From positions 83,327 through 147,326 of the forward strand of contig NZ_SNXC01000013.1 of assembly GCF_004362145.1 (NCBI RefSeq): a DNA stretch of 64,000 nt, given 5' to 3'. Positions 16,558 through 26,826 of the stretch are shown in pieces. The position numbers were made by a program, and so were the translations under genes. The DNA is from Marinomonas balearica. GTDB taxonomy: Bacteria > Pseudomonadota > Gammaproteobacteria > Pseudomonadales > Marinomonadaceae. The notes under the pieces were generated by a model. It saw only the letters and a list, made by a program, of their open reading frames with translations, ran no database searches and had not been told where the DNA came from. Numbering within the stretch: position 1 is the first letter of the stretch; each line of letters starts with the position of its first letter.

Positions 16558-19416
16558 ATGACTTCGTGCATCCGCGATTTATTAGGCAAAGATGAGTTTC
16601 TAGCTCGCCACATTGGCCCAGATTCCTCAGAAAAGCAAAAAATGCTGGATACTATAGGCGCTCCTTCTCTTGACACATTGATTGAGCAAACCGTTCCAAG
16701 CGCAATCCATCTAACAAACATCGATCTGAGCGAACAGCCACTAAGTGAAAACGAAGCGTTAACAGAGCTAAAATCAATTGCCAATAAAAACACCGTTGCA
16801 CGCAGTTTCATTGGTATGGGGTATCACGATACATTTGTTCCTACGCCCATTTTACGCAATCTATTAGAAAATCCAGGCTGGTATACTGCTTACACGCCGT
16901 ACCAACCAGAAATATCTCAAGGTCGCCTTGAAGCACTATTGAACTTCCAGCAAGTGGTTATCGACCTTACAGGGATGGAAATATCCAACGCCTCTTTACT
17001 AGATGAAGCAACCGCAGCAGCTGAAGCGATGACGCTAATGCAGCGCTCTAACAAGAAAAAGAGCAATGTACTTTTCGTTGCAGATAACTGCCTTCCTCAA
17101 ACGATTGACGTTATAAAGACTCGAGCAGAGCTTTTGGGTATAGAAGTGATCTGTGCTAATGTCGACACTTTGTCCGACCATGATGTATTTGGTGTGGTAT
17201 TACAATATCCAGGCATCGATGGAAACGTGACAGATCTACGTTCGGTGGTTGAGGCTGCGCACGCACAAAAAGCGTTAGTTACAACCGTTGTCGACCTATT
17301 ATCTCTTGTTCTATTAAAATCTCCTGGCGAACTTGGTACAGACATCGTAGTTGGCAGCGCTCAGCGATTTGGCGTTCCTATGGGATTTGGCGGCCCACAT
17401 GCCGCTTTCCTTGCAACAAAAGACAAATTCAAACGTTCGATGCCAGGCCGCGTCATTGGTGTGTCAAAAGACAGTCACGACAAACCAGCATTACGTATGG
17501 CCATGCAAACTCGCGAACAACATATTCGACGCGAGAAAGCGACATCAAACATTTGTACTGCACAAGCCTTATTGGCGATGATGGCAGGATTCTACGCGGT
17601 ATATCACGGCCCAGATGGATTGAAGAAAATTGCTTCACGAGTTGCAGGATTTACCAATATTCTGGCGCAATCTCTTAAAGAAAAATACCGTTTAAACGAC
17701 ACTTATTTTGATACATTGGTTATTGAAACAGGAGATCGTACAGACGCAATACTGTCCGCAGCACACGCTCAAAACATCAACCTATACAAAGCGAGCGATG
17801 CATCGATCTCTTTATCCATAAGCGAAACAACCTCGTTTAACGATCTCATAGATCTTGCAGACATTTTTAGCGTTACAATTGACGACTCCGCTTTAGACAG
17901 CACGATTGACTTTGGATTTGACCCTGAGCTAGTACGTACTGACGCAATTCTTGCACACCCTGTTTTCAACACACACCACAGTGAAACAGAGTTAATGCGC
18001 TATATGCGTCAACTTGAAGTTAAAGACATCGCATTAAATCAAAGTATGATTCCGCTTGGCTCATGCACAATGAAACTTAATGCAGCATCAGAAATGATCC
18101 CTGTTACATGGGCAGAATTTGGACGCATCCACCCATTCGCGCCAGAAGCTCAAGTAGAAGGTTATCATCAGTTGCTCGACGAATTGATTCAAATGCTATC
18201 AAAAGCAACTGGGTACGATACCATTTCACTTCAGCCAAACTCTGGCGCACAAGGTGAATATGCAGGTCTGGTCGCTATTGATAAATACCACAAGTCTCGT
18301 GGTGACGCGCACCGAAATATTTGTTTAATTCCGAGCTCCGCGCACGGGACGAACCCTGCTTCTGCAGCATTAGCTGGTATGAAAGTCGTTATCGTAAAAT
18401 GCGATGAAAATGGCAATATCGACCTTATCGATTTAACTGAGAAAGCGGAACTGCATGCGGATAACTTAAGCTGCATTATGGCAACCTACCCATCTACGCA
18501 CGGCGTGTTTGAAGAACACATCCGTGAAGTGTGCGACGTGGTTCATAAGTTCGGCGGTCAAGTTTACATCGACGGCGCAAACCTCAATGCGCTATTAGGT
18601 GTTGCCCCTCCAGGATCGTTTGGCGGCGACGTTTCTCACCTTAATTTGCATAAAACATTCTGCATTCCGCATGGCGGCGGTGGCCCAGGCATGGGACCGA
18701 TTGGTGTTAAATCCCATCTATCCCCCTTCTTGCCAGGCCATGCAGTGAGCCCCGTCGTACAGCAGAATGAGCAACACGGCGCCATATCTGCAGCACCTTA
18801 CGGCAGTGCAAGCATCCTGGTTATTACTTGGATGTACATAAAGATGATGGGAGATAAAGGCCTTAGAGATGCAACGCATCATGCAATTCTGAACGCAAAT
18901 TACATTGCTAAGCGCCTTGGAGATCATTATCCAGTGCTTTACACGGGCAAAAATGGCACAGTGGCACACGAGTGTATTATAGATATTCGCCCAATTAAGG
19001 CGGAATCTGGTATCAGTGAAGAAGACATCGCCAAGCGATTGATGGACTTTGGATTCCACGCCCCAACCATGTCGTTCCCTGTTGCTGGTACACTAATGAT
19101 CGAACCTACAGAGTCAGAAAGCAAAGAAGAGCTTGATCGCTTCTGTGACGCTATGATTCAAATTCGTAATGAGATTCGCAAAGTACAAGGCGGCGAGTGG
19201 TCAATTGAAGACAACCCTCTAGTCAATGCTCCTCATACCGCAGCAAGCCTTCTAGAGGGAGAATGGAATCACCAGTACTCTAGAGAAGAAGCTGCTTACC
19301 CCTTAGCATGGATCAAATCACGCAAATATTGGCCTCCAGTAGGCCGAATTGACAACGTATATGGCGACCGAAATTTATTCTGCGAGTGCCCACCAATCGA
19401 GCACTACACTGATTAA
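16558..19416 (+). CDS. gcvP: Glycine dehydrogenase (decarboxylating), P protein
   Basis: GcvP is the PLP enzyme that decarboxylates glycine and loads the aminomethyl group on lipoyl-GcvH. It has 952 residues as one fused chain (E. coli 957). The PLP-lysine is in [18 protein letters not shown] (about residue 702). [21 protein letters not shown] and [14 protein letters not shown] are family motifs. I use the ATG at 16558 (AGGTGA upstream). The frame opens earlier at 16489, but the extra 23 residues fall in the inverted-repeat region and are not conserved. Confidence 0.97.
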   Translation: MTSCIRDLLGKDEFLARHIGPDSSEKQKMLDTIGAPSLDTLIEQTVPSAIHLTNIDLSEQPLSENEALTELKSIANKNTVARSFIGMGYHDTFVPTPILRNLLENPGWYTAYTPYQPEISQGRLEALLNFQQVVIDLTGMEISNASLLDEATAAAEAMTLMQRSNKKKSNVLFVADNCLPQTIDVIKTRAELLGIEVICANVDTLSDHDVFGVVLQYPGIDGNVTDLRSVVEAAHAQKALVTTVVDLLSLVLLKSPGELGTDIVVGSAQRFGVPMGFGGPHAAFLATKDKFKRSMPGRVIGVSKDSHDKPALRMAMQTREQHIRREKATSNICTAQALLAMMAGFYAVYHGPDGLKKIASRVAGFTNILAQSLKEKYRLNDTYFDTLVIETGDRTDAILSAAHAQNINLYKASDASISLSISETTSFNDLIDLADIFSVTIDDSALDSTIDFGFDPELVRTDAILAHPVFNTHHSETELMRYMRQLEVKDIALNQSMIPLGSCTMKLNAASEMIPVTWAEFGRIHPFAPEAQVEGYHQLLDELIQMLSKATGYDTISLQPNSGAQGEYAGLVAIDKYHKSRGDAHRNICLIPSSAHGTNPASAALAGMKVVIVKCDENGNIDLIDLTEKAELHADNLSCIMATYPSTHGVFEEHIREVCDVVHKFGGQVYIDGANLNALLGVAPPGSFGGDVSHLNLHKTFCIPHGGGGPGMGPIGVKSHLSPFLPGHAVSPVVQQNEQHGAISAAPYGSASILVITWMYIKMMGDKGLRDATHHAILNANYIAKRLGDHYPVLYTGKNGTVAHECIIDIRPIKAESGISEEDIAKRLMDFGFHAPTMSFPVAGTLMIEPTESESKEELDRFCDAMIQIRNEIRKVQGGEWSIEDNPLVNAPHTAASLLEGEWNHQYSREEAAYPLAWIKSRKYWPPVGRIDNVYGDRNLFCECPPIEHYTD

Positions 19417-19438
19417 TTAGTCGCTTTTCCACTTTTTC

Positions 19439-19467
19439 AAAAGCTGCCAAATAGGCGGCTTTTTTTT
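19439..19467 (+). terminator. Rho-independent terminator of gcvP
   Basis: AAAAGCTGCC pairs with GGCGGCTTTT (one G-U) around a 5-base loop and runs into eight Ts, 22 bases after the gcvP stop. Confidence 0.85.
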
Positions 19468-19680
19468 GCGCTATTTCTACTGAAACCATAAACTTAAATA
19501 AAAATCTACTCAAAACAAATTGACTAATCAATAAGCCTATACGATTTTTAATATGTACAAAAATCACACACATAAGTTTCATAATTTAACGTTATGTTCA
19601 TAATAATCGCTGGTTATTTTATTTCTGAGGTTATTTTGCTCTAGCAGGCATATAGATTTATACGAGTAGAGGGAGAAAAT

Positions 19681-21678
19681 ATGAGGTCCTTTTTGAGTCA
19701 GCTGAAAGTGTCTCAAGCTATAGCGCTTGTTGGTTTCATTCAGTTTTTGTTAGCTGCCACCGTCACTGCCGTTTTAATCTACCTTTTAATGGAAGAAATA
19801 AGAGAAGGAAAGATTGCTGAGGACATGGTCGTCATGTCTGAAGTTTTGGATGCCATTGCACACAATCATGCAGTCGAACGAGGCTTAACCGCCGGCTATC
19901 TTGGGTCTAAAGGCAAAAATGGAAAAGAAAAACTGGCTCAACAACGTATAAAAGCCGATCAAACCGAACAGGCACTTCGCTCACTAAGCGCACAAGACTT
20001 CAATCGAATTGATGACGAGTATATCGATAAAATTCGCGCCCCTCTACTAAAGCGCTTTGCCAAAAAGGACCAAATAAGACGTTCTGTCGATGCCCTTTCT
20101 CCTAATAGCGGTGCGTTTGCGTATTATTCTGATTTGAATGCCCACGCTTTGATTGAAATTCGGCATCTAGGCTCAAATATTACTGATCGCAATGTTACGC
20201 TAGCACTTGAAGCGCGCTTAAGCCTGCTTTGGATGAAAGAGCGTATAGGGCAATACAGAGGAGCATTAAACGGCGTATTCGCATCTGGAAAAAGCACCGC
20301 CGTTCAAAAAAGTAAGATCTCAACATTCCTACAAGAAGAGCAGAATTGGCAAGAAAACTACGAAGAGATTGCATCGCGAGAGAGGCTTGCATTATTCGAG
20401 AAAATCAAAACGTCTGATGATTGGAAGAACGTAGCGGAAGTAACACGCAACTTCAATTCGTTAACAGATTTAAACAGTGTTCCCTCTGTTCCCAACTGGT
20501 TTGCAATGGCAACAGCAAAAATAAAACTCACTAAAAACGTTGCTGATCAAATAGGCTCACAAATTAAAATAGAGGCAGACGAATTAATTGAGCAAGGTTA
20601 CCAAAATGTAACCTATTTAATTGTGGCGTTTATTGTTGCTGCCATACCCACTATCTGGATCATGCTGGCTATAATTAAATCCGTTTCAGGACGCGTTCAG
20701 CTTATCCAAAATGCCCTTAATCGTATTTCAGATCAAAAAGATTTAGCCCACACTATCCCTAACTCAAGCAAAGATGAGATAGGCACCATCATTGATGCTT
20801 TCAACCTACACCTTGAACACCTATCCGACACTTTCAATGAATTACAACAAAAATCCAGTCAAGCGAAATCAAGTATGGAATACTTGTCTACCAAATCAAA
20901 ATCTGCGCTTGAGGAAAACCAAGAGCAATTAAACAGAACAGCTCAGATAGCCACTGCGGTAGATGAAATGTCTTCGACAAGCACCGTCATTTCACAAGAC
21001 ATGCGTTTAGCGTCAGAAGAAACCCTTAACATGCAAAAACAAAGTAGTCTTGGCCGAGATCGCATGCAGGCAATCCTAACTTCGATCGACACGCTCAGTA
21101 AAGAAGTTGCAGGAGGATTTAAGTCAGTCGAAGTGGTGACCGGCCAAACAGATGAGATTGGTTCCATTCTTCAAACCATTGAATCCATTGCAGAGCAAAC
21201 CAATTTACTCGCGTTGAACGCAGCAATTGAAGCAGCCCGAGCCGGTGAGCAAGGCCGTGGTTTTGCAGTCGTCGCGGATGAGGTTCGCAGTCTGGCTCAA
21301 CGAACTCAAGGCTCAACAGATGAAATCCGGAAAATGATTGAATCTCTTGTCAAAAGTAGCAGTAGCGCACTTAAGTCAATGAATACTTGCTCCACTATGT
21401 CGACTGAAACCGCAAGTACCGTCTCTGAAAATGTCGTCATGATTCAAGAGCTATTCAACTCAATCGATTCCGTCAATCAGGCAATTGAGCGTGTAAGCTC
21501 CGCCTCAGAAACTCAATCTAAAGCCTCGGACGAGATCAATAAAAACGTTCAAAACGTTAATGAACGATCTGAATATATTCTTGAGGCAGTATCTGAAGTG
21601 GAAAACACAACAAGCTCTGCAAGCGGCCATATATCTGATGTCATTACAGAAATTGAATCCTATAAATTAAGATCTTAA
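19681..21678 (+). CDS. Methyl-accepting chemotaxis protein with nitrate/nitrite-sensing (NIT) domain
   Basis: In this 665-residue receptor, a transmembrane helix at about 11-36 is followed by a periplasmic domain of about 275 residues. Its [15 protein letters not shown] segment is the hallmark of NIT domains. A second transmembrane helix lies at about 312-335, then HAMP (about 336-390) and the cytoplasmic signalling hairpin. The hairpin tip reads [20 protein letters not shown]. It relays ligand binding to CheA/CheW. Nitrate is inferred from the family only. No C-terminal CheR pentapeptide is seen (it ends YKLRS). Single gene. Confidence 0.9.
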   Translation: MRSFLSQLKVSQAIALVGFIQFLLAATVTAVLIYLLMEEIREGKIAEDMVVMSEVLDAIAHNHAVERGLTAGYLGSKGKNGKEKLAQQRIKADQTEQALRSLSAQDFNRIDDEYIDKIRAPLLKRFAKKDQIRRSVDALSPNSGAFAYYSDLNAHALIEIRHLGSNITDRNVTLALEARLSLLWMKERIGQYRGALNGVFASGKSTAVQKSKISTFLQEEQNWQENYEEIASRERLALFEKIKTSDDWKNVAEVTRNFNSLTDLNSVPSVPNWFAMATAKIKLTKNVADQIGSQIKIEADELIEQGYQNVTYLIVAFIVAAIPTIWIMLAIIKSVSGRVQLIQNALNRISDQKDLAHTIPNSSKDEIGTIIDAFNLHLEHLSDTFNELQQKSSQAKSSMEYLSTKSKSALEENQEQLNRTAQIATAVDEMSSTSTVISQDMRLASEETLNMQKQSSLGRDRMQAILTSIDTLSKEVAGGFKSVEVVTGQTDEIGSILQTIESIAEQTNLLALNAAIEAARAGEQGRGFAVVADEVRSLAQRTQGSTDEIRKMIESLVKSSSSALKSMNTCSTMSTETASTVSENVVMIQELFNSIDSVNQAIERVSSASETQSKASDEINKNVQNVNERSEYILEAVSEVENTTSSASGHISDVITEIESYKLRS

Positions 21679-21809
21679 CATTTTACAAACAACGGTAGAG
21701 AAAAGTGTAATAAATTCGATTTATTAGAATCAATTAACAATAACTAATTGCTAATAAGAAATAGATAGCGCTAGACTGGAGGTATTCAAAACAAACAAGA
21801 GGTAGTTCA

Positions 21810-22103
21810 ATGAGTCGAACTGTCGCAATTTACATGCTACTTATCCCACTGCTGCTTACTATTTGCAGCAGTGTGAAAGCATTTGAAAGCGAGTTTGACT
21901 CAGGAATCGCCAGTGCATCCGCAGCCGCATTTGCGGTGGATTTAAATAAAGACTCACCACAACCAGATATCGATCTAATCTCTGTTATTGCCACCGTCGC
22001 CCCTCGCGATATTGCGATACATGCAGGTTTAAGTGGTATAGATTTCGCATTCGACTCATCTTATTATTACGCATTTTCTGTAAGAGCCCCTCCTCAAGCA
22101 TAA
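21810..22103 (+). CDS. Small exported protein of unknown function
   Basis: This 97-residue protein starts behind AGAGGT. An N-terminal signal peptide is clear: MSRTVAIYMLLIPLLLTIC, then SSVKA-F as a plausible signal peptidase I site near residue 24. A Cys at about residue 19 could alternatively suggest a lipoprotein, but no good lipobox precedes it. The mature part is about 70 residues, acidic, with ASASAAAFA and an aromatic SSYYYAFS end. I do not recognise a family. It lies between the chemoreceptor and the CBS gene, 52 bp before the latter, so it may be co-transcribed with it. Confidence 0.65.
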   Translation: MSRTVAIYMLLIPLLLTICSSVKAFESEFDSGIASASAAAFAVDLNKDSPQPDIDLISVIATVAPRDIAIHAGLSGIDFAFDSSYYYAFSVRAPPQA

Positions 22104-22155
22104 GTTAATTAGTTACCCATTATTTATCTAATTTGAACGTTCTGAGGAATACAAA

Positions 22156-22749
22156 ATGAAAACACTTACTTATGTTTCAACTAAAGAAATCAACGATCTT
22201 GTTTGGCCTGATGTCGCGGAAAGTACAGGACTATATTCACCTGCAACCAGTGTGTTGACTGACTTCCATACTAGAATTCCTCGTATTATAGAACCAACTG
22301 TGCGTGCCGACATACTTGTAGATGTGATGAAAAAAGAGCACGTGAGAATGAAGCTCGTAGTTGACGCTAATAATAAATTCTTGGGTGTTGTGAGTCTTGA
22401 AGATTTGAGTGATGAAATATTCGTTAAGCAAGCCGCGCAGGGTTATAGTCGAGACGAATTGCTTGCAATTGATGTTATCAGAGCAAAAGAGGACTTGTTC
22501 GCTGTCTCTTATGCTTCACTGAAAGGCGCGGATGTGGAATCTCTTTTGTTTAGCCAACGAGAAAACCAATATCAACACCTTTTAGTTGTTGATGAAGAGT
22601 CTCAAGCTATTCGCGGTTTGGTTTCTGCTCACGACATTATTAGACAACTAAAAATCAACATAGACTTGTCTCGTCCGACCAGCTTTGCTCGCCTTTACGA
22701 AGTGATCACTAAGGACTATGCAAACAGCAGAAGACTGCGAGTCGCATAA
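22156..22749 (+). CDS. CBS-domain protein
   Basis: The 197-residue protein has two CBS motifs: about residues 45-80 (VDVMKKEHVRMKLVVDANNKFLGVVSLEDL in pattern) and about 105-165 (HLLVVDEESQAIRGLVSAHDI). CBS pairs bind adenosyl nucleotides and act as energy or redox sensors. No catalytic domain is fused, so the target is unknown. A strong terminator follows at 22767. Confidence 0.8.
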   Translation: MKTLTYVSTKEINDLVWPDVAESTGLYSPATSVLTDFHTRIPRIIEPTVRADILVDVMKKEHVRMKLVVDANNKFLGVVSLEDLSDEIFVKQAAQGYSRDELLAIDVIRAKEDLFAVSYASLKGADVESLLFSQRENQYQHLLVVDEESQAIRGLVSAHDIIRQLKINIDLSRPTSFARLYEVITKDYANSRRLRVA

Positions 22750-22766
22750 CTGCGATCGATGGAGAC

Positions 22767-22795
22767 GCAGGGCGCAAGCCCTGCACTTATTTTTT
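22767..22795 (+). terminator. Terminator of the CBS-domain gene
   Basis: GCAGGGC and GCCCTGC form a perfect 7-bp stem with a 4-base loop, followed by ACTTATTTTTTC. It overlaps the 3' end of the convergent tusA-like gene. Confidence 0.8.
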
Positions 22796-23029
22796 CTCTA
22801 ACCAATATAAAAACAAATCCCCTTCCTGAACCTGCTTTCTTAATGGGTGCCCTAGAAAATTACAAAATTTTGGAATATCTCTCTGAGTGGAAGGATCCGT
22901 TGCAACTACTTTTAATATTTGCCCGGAAGAAAGTTTTCTCATTTCGGCGTGTAACATCATTACTGGTTCTGGGCAGTATAAGCCTTGAGCATCCAGTAAT
23001 GTGTCTTCGTTTATCTCAGCATCAAGCAT
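22787..23029 (-). CDS. TusA/SirA-family sulfur carrier protein
   Basis: This 80-residue protein has the family motif [10 protein letters not shown] (CPxP, the Cys being the persulfide carrier), then [19 protein letters not shown] and a C-terminal strand. TusA passes sulfur for 2-thiouridine formation in tRNA and other pathways. The length matches TusA (81 residues in E. coli). It could be TusA itself or a paralogue, which the sequence alone does not decide. It lies 16 bp downstream of the hydrolase gene on the same strand, so the two are likely co-transcribed. Confidence 0.88.
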   Translation of the reverse strand: MLDAEINEDTLLDAQGLYCPEPVMMLHAEMRKLSSGQILKVVATDPSTQRDIPKFCNFLGHPLRKQVQEGDLFLYWLEKK

Positions 23030-23045
23030 GTATGTGTTCCTAATC

Positions 23046-23633
23046 CTAAAGGCTGTATTGGGCCATCCAAGTATTCGCAGTATGAGTCATTTCGCAAATA
23101 AGTTGATTTATACTCATATTGTATTTTTTTGCTCGCTTAAAATCATGATTTGCTCCATCAATCCACTCAATATCAACTAAGCTAGAAAGCACTTGTTGAT
23201 CAACCCAATCAAAATTCCCAAGCGAATCTTTTGTACCTTGAAAAATAAGGCAAGGCTTAGTGACAGCTGCTAAATAACTCAGCCTGTTTTTCTCTGGCTT
23301 CTTTGTGGGGTAAAATGGAAAGCCAAAACAAACGACCCCTTTAACATTGTGACTTTCTGTTAGTTGCGTCGCAATTCGAGCTCCCATAGATTTTCCAACG
23401 ATAAAACAAGGTTGATTTTCTGGAATAACGCTCTTTACCTCTTCTACGAGCTTTTCGAATTTTGGAGGGGGTCGTCTTGAGGATGTTTCCTCCATTACCT
23501 TCATATAGTCCAACGTAATGGGTATTACCTCTAGTCCGGTAGTTAGAGAAAGCTGACTCTTAAGCTCCACCAAAAAATCACTTTGGTGCCCAGCACCGGC
23601 CCCATGTAACAAGTAGATTGTTGCGTCATTCAT
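23046..23633 (-). CDS. Alpha/beta hydrolase, KANL3/Tex30-like family
   Basis: This 195-residue cytosolic hydrolase has an oxyanion region [13 protein letters not shown] and the nucleophile elbow VGKSMGAR (GxSxG, about residue 90). The acid and His are probably GTKDSLG (about 145) and GANHDF (about 170). These fit the KANL3/Tex30 (COG3571-like) hydrolases of unknown substrate. The ATG at 23633 is chosen because the protein fold starts there. The frame extends to 23735 with a hydrophobic, non-conserved segment. Confidence 0.82.
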   Translation of the reverse strand: MNDATIYLLHGAGAGHQSDFLVELKSQLSLTTGLEVIPITLDYMKVMEETSSRRPPPKFEKLVEEVKSVIPENQPCFIVGKSMGARIATQLTESHNVKGVVCFGFPFYPTKKPEKNRLSYLAAVTKPCLIFQGTKDSLGNFDWVDQQVLSSLVDIEWIDGANHDFKRAKKYNMSINQLICEMTHTANTWMAQYSL

Positions 23634-23923
23634 TTTATTAAAAGCTTGGATTAAAAACGAGAAGAGTAAATGTAAACCGACACAATTTCCAGACAAAAAT
23701 CCTAACCGAAAGGAAATGCTGACAACATTAAACAATAAGATAAATTGATAAATAATTTTACGTTAATTATTTATCAATTTATCTTTCTTTGCCATTCTCC
23801 CGCTCTCTGCCTGACCAGTCCACTTCTCTTTTTCCCTTCTTTCGACATTAGCGCTTTTTCCATTTCGGCATTCATAGACATAAAAATACGACTCCTTAGA
23901 ACCTTTGCAGCAAAGTCAGTTTA

Positions 23924-23937
23924 TTGATTCAGATCAG
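23924..23937 (+). promoter_or_regulatory. FNR/ANR box upstream of hemN
   Basis: TTGATTCAGATCAG matches the FNR consensus TTGAT-N4-ATCAA at 9 of 10 defined positions. It lies 58 bp upstream of the hemN ATG, suitable for activation under low oxygen by the fnr product encoded next. Confidence 0.8.
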
Positions 23938-23994
23938 AAAACGACTTTTTGGAAGGAGTAAACTAAGTATTAGAAAATTTAATAGGATAGACAC

Positions 23995-25365
23995 ATGCTT
24001 TGGGATTCAAACCTAATTCAAAAATACAACATTTCCGGCCCACGCTACACCTCCTACCCTACTGCCCCTCAATTTTCGGGCGACGTGAGCAAACTGGAAA
24101 TTATCGGCAGTATGATGGAAGAATCCGACCTACCCATTAGCTTGTATTTCCATATCCCATTTTGCGCACACCTTTGTTATTACTGCGCTTGCAACAAAGT
24201 CGTTACTAAAAATTATGACAAGGGTGCCGAATACGTTGAACTACTTGCCGAAGAAATGCGCCTGCGCTCATTAATGCTAAACAATGAAAGGAAAGTTACT
24301 CAGCTACATCTAGGCGGAGGAACCCCTACCTTTTTATCTGTCGAACATATGAAGACTCTGTTTAAGCATATTGAAGCAAACTTCAACCTTGTAAGGGATG
24401 GCAAACAAGACTTTAGTATTGAGATTGACCCAAGAGAAATTAAATCCGATCAGCTCACACTTTTAAGAGAGTTTGGCTTTAATCGCGTTAGTCTGGGCAT
24501 ACAGGACTTTGATCCAGCCGTCCAAAAAGCCATTCACCGAGAGCAAAGCTTTGAGCTTGTTAGCAAGGTCGTCGATGAAGTTAGAGCCGAAGGTTATGAG
24601 TCAATCAATTTTGACCTAATATACGGACTCCCAAATCAAACAGCCACCTCTTTTAAAAAGACGCTTGATTACGTCATTCAACTCGATCCTGATCGAATTT
24701 CCCTATTCAATTATGCTCACCTTCCAAATCGATTTGCACCCCAGAGGAGAATCAACGACAGCGACCTGCCTTTGGCAGATGAAAAACTGTCTATACTAAG
24801 AGAATCAATCAACACGCTAATAGACAAGAAATATCGCTATATCGGCATGGATCATTTCGCTAAAAGTAATGACCCTTTAGCCATTGCTCAAGATGAACAA
24901 AAGCTACAACGTAACTTTCAAGGCTACACTACGAACGCCAATACCGATTTAATCGCTTTTGGTGTTTCAGCAATTAGCAAAATAAATGGAACTTACGTAC
25001 AAAACCACTCTGACCTTGCTCTGTACCAAAATAGTGTTGAGAATGGTCAGCTCGCGATCATGAAAGGCTATATAAGCAACCAAGACGACGCCATTCGCCA
25101 TGACGTGATTATGAAACTAATGTGTGATTTTAAATTAGACTCTAAAGATATAGACTCAAAGTACCAGCTTAATTTTATGCAATATTTCGAACCCGAGCTC
25201 GAAAGACTTGCAGAGTTAGAAACAGATAATATTGTTAAAATACATCGAGATACGAACCATATAAAAATAATGGTAACAGATGTTGGACGATTACTAGTGC
25301 GATGTGTATGCATGGTTTTCGATCGACACCTAAACAAACAAACAACTTTTTCAAAAATTATTTGA
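23995..25365 (+). CDS. hemN: Oxygen-independent coproporphyrinogen III oxidase
   Basis: HemN is a radical-SAM enzyme that decarboxylates coproporphyrinogen III to protoporphyrinogen IX in heme synthesis without oxygen. It is 456 residues (E. coli 457). The 4Fe-4S cluster motif is CAHLCYYCAC (CxxxCxxC, about residues 61-68). SGPRYTSYPTAPQF at the N-terminus and LHLGGGTPTFL (SAM-binding GGGTP) are diagnostic of HemN as opposed to HemW. It lies 16 bp before fnr, behind an FNR box. Confidence 0.96.
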   Translation: MLWDSNLIQKYNISGPRYTSYPTAPQFSGDVSKLEIIGSMMEESDLPISLYFHIPFCAHLCYYCACNKVVTKNYDKGAEYVELLAEEMRLRSLMLNNERKVTQLHLGGGTPTFLSVEHMKTLFKHIEANFNLVRDGKQDFSIEIDPREIKSDQLTLLREFGFNRVSLGIQDFDPAVQKAIHREQSFELVSKVVDEVRAEGYESINFDLIYGLPNQTATSFKKTLDYVIQLDPDRISLFNYAHLPNRFAPQRRINDSDLPLADEKLSILRESINTLIDKKYRYIGMDHFAKSNDPLAIAQDEQKLQRNFQGYTTNANTDLIAFGVSAISKINGTYVQNHSDLALYQNSVENGQLAIMKGYISNQDDAIRHDVIMKLMCDFKLDSKDIDSKYQLNFMQYFEPELERLAELETDNIVKIHRDTNHIKIMVTDVGRLLVRCVCMVFDRHLNKQTTFSKII

Positions 25366-25381
25366 GATCAGGGAGCGTTTC

Positions 25382-26149
25382 ATGGCTTACACACAAGCTC
25401 AAGCAAACCGATTTAACAGTAAACTCACCTCTCAGTGTCAAAACTGCAGCCTCGCCGCTCTTTGCTTACCTATTGCACTGGTTGATGAGGATGTAAATCG
25501 GTTAGACCAAATTATTGAACGCAAACGCCCACTGAAAAAAGGTGAGCTTCTATTCCGTCAAGGTGAAAAATTTGATTCAGTATTTGCTGTAAGAACAGGC
25601 ACACTGAAAACCTTTAACCTTACTGGAAACGGCGAAGAACAAATCACAGGCTTTTACTGCCCTAGTGAATTGCTCGGTTTAAGCGGTATTGATAACGACA
25701 TCTACCCAGTTTCCGCAAAAGCGCTAGAAACAACGACAGTGTGTGAAATCCCCTTTTCCCATCTTGAAGCACTCTCTGAACAGATCCCGTCGCTTAAGCG
25801 TCAACTGTTTAAGATCATGAGCCGTAAGATTTGCAACGATCAAGATATGATGGTTCTTCTAGGCAAGAAAAGCGCAGATGAAAAAGTGGCGTCTTTTTTG
25901 ATCAACCTATCTGATCGATTTAAACGTCGCGGCTACTCTGCGACAGCATTTAGACTTTCTATGTCTCGCGGTGAAATAGGCAATTATTTGGGGCTGGCCG
26001 TCGAAACAGTCAGCAGAGTCATGACGCGTTTCCAGAAAAATGAACTAATTCAGGTAGAAGGTAAAGAAATCACACTTATCAACATAGAAGACATGCAAAA
26101 ACTTGTCGGTAAGAACGAAGAGTGTGATAGTATCTTGAAGTTTGAATAA
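25382..26149 (+). CDS. fnr: FNR/ANR oxygen-sensing transcription factor
   Basis: This 255-residue CRP/FNR-family regulator is the global switch to anaerobic metabolism. The 4Fe-4S ligands are all present: C19, C22 and C28 in CQNCSLAALC, and C121 in TTVCEIPF, aligning with E. coli FNR C20, C23, C29 and C122. A cyclic-nucleotide-binding-type beta roll is followed by the dimer helix. The DNA-recognition helix contains VETVSRV, with the E-SR residues that read TTGAT. The start is behind AGGGAG. Called anr in pseudomonads. Confidence 0.96.
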   Translation: MAYTQAQANRFNSKLTSQCQNCSLAALCLPIALVDEDVNRLDQIIERKRPLKKGELLFRQGEKFDSVFAVRTGTLKTFNLTGNGEEQITGFYCPSELLGLSGIDNDIYPVSAKALETTTVCEIPFSHLEALSEQIPSLKRQLFKIMSRKICNDQDMMVLLGKKSADEKVASFLINLSDRFKRRGYSATAFRLSMSRGEIGNYLGLAVETVSRVMTRFQKNELIQVEGKEITLINIEDMQKLVGKNEECDSILKFE

Positions 26150-26176
26150 AAGTAAAATGTTAAGGCACCTATATCT

Positions 26177-26719
26177 ATGCTTTACGATGATTTCTATGTT
26201 AAATCTCTAATTCGTACCGTTGAAGACTGGCCAAAGCCAGGCATTAGTTTTCGTGACATCACTCCCATTTTTAGCGACCCGAAAGGGATGCGTATGGTTG
26301 TAGATGCATATGTTCACAGATATATCGACAGCGATATCTCTCACATTGCATGCATTGACGCTCGCGGCTTTTTAATTGCCTCCGTTCTAGCTTATGAACT
26401 TCGCAAACCACTTATTCTCGTGCGCAAAAAAGGCAAGCTGCCTGGAAAAACCATTTCTCAAGCTTACGCTCTAGAATACGGTGAAGCCGAACTTGAAATA
26501 CAAGAAGGTAGCGTTCATGAAGGCGCTCAAGTATTGCTATTTGATGACTTAATTGCGACTGGCGGCACTTTATTTGCGGCAATGTCACTGTTAAAACAAC
26601 AAGGCGCAAACATCAAAGAAGTTGCAGCGATTATCGATTTACCGGATCTTGGCGGCAGCCAAAAACTCCAATCTTCTGATACGCCTGTGTTTGCACTTTG
26701 TGCATACGAAGGAGAATAA
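26177..26719 (+). CDS. apt: Adenine phosphoribosyltransferase
   Basis: Apt salvages adenine with PRPP to give AMP. It is 180 residues (E. coli 183). It shows DWPKPGISFRDITP at the N-terminus, RGFLIASVLAYEL, RKKGKLPG, and the PRPP-binding loop VLLFDDLIATGGTL near residue 118. It follows fnr by 27 bp on the same strand and is terminated by strong hairpins at 26718-26779. Confidence 0.97.
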   Translation: MLYDDFYVKSLIRTVEDWPKPGISFRDITPIFSDPKGMRMVVDAYVHRYIDSDISHIACIDARGFLIASVLAYELRKPLILVRKKGKLPGKTISQAYALEYGEAELEIQEGSVHEGAQVLLFDDLIATGGTLFAAMSLLKQQGANIKEVAAIIDLPDLGGSQKLQSSDTPVFALCAYEGE

Positions 26720-26751
26720 TAAACTCCGAAGCTTCTTTAGAGTTTATTAAT

Positions 26752-26779
26752 AAAAAAGGTGGCCTAGGCCACCTTTTTT
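26752..26779. terminator. Bidirectional terminator between apt and the yfaZ-like gene
   Basis: AAAAAAGGTGGCC and GGCCACCTTTTTT form a near-perfect palindrome with A and T runs on both sides, so it should work for either strand. A second stem lies just before it: AATAAACTC (26718) pairs with GAGTTTATT (26740). Confidence 0.88.
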
Positions 26780-26826
26780 GTTTTATTACAGTTCATTCAC
26801 ACATGAAACTCGTTGCAAGTTAGATA

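Noticed and set aside
18718-19059. Minus-strand frames inside gcvP (and many others inside gcvP, dnaE2, recQ and the SMC gene).
   Set aside because: They are shadows of well-supported genes on the opposite strand.
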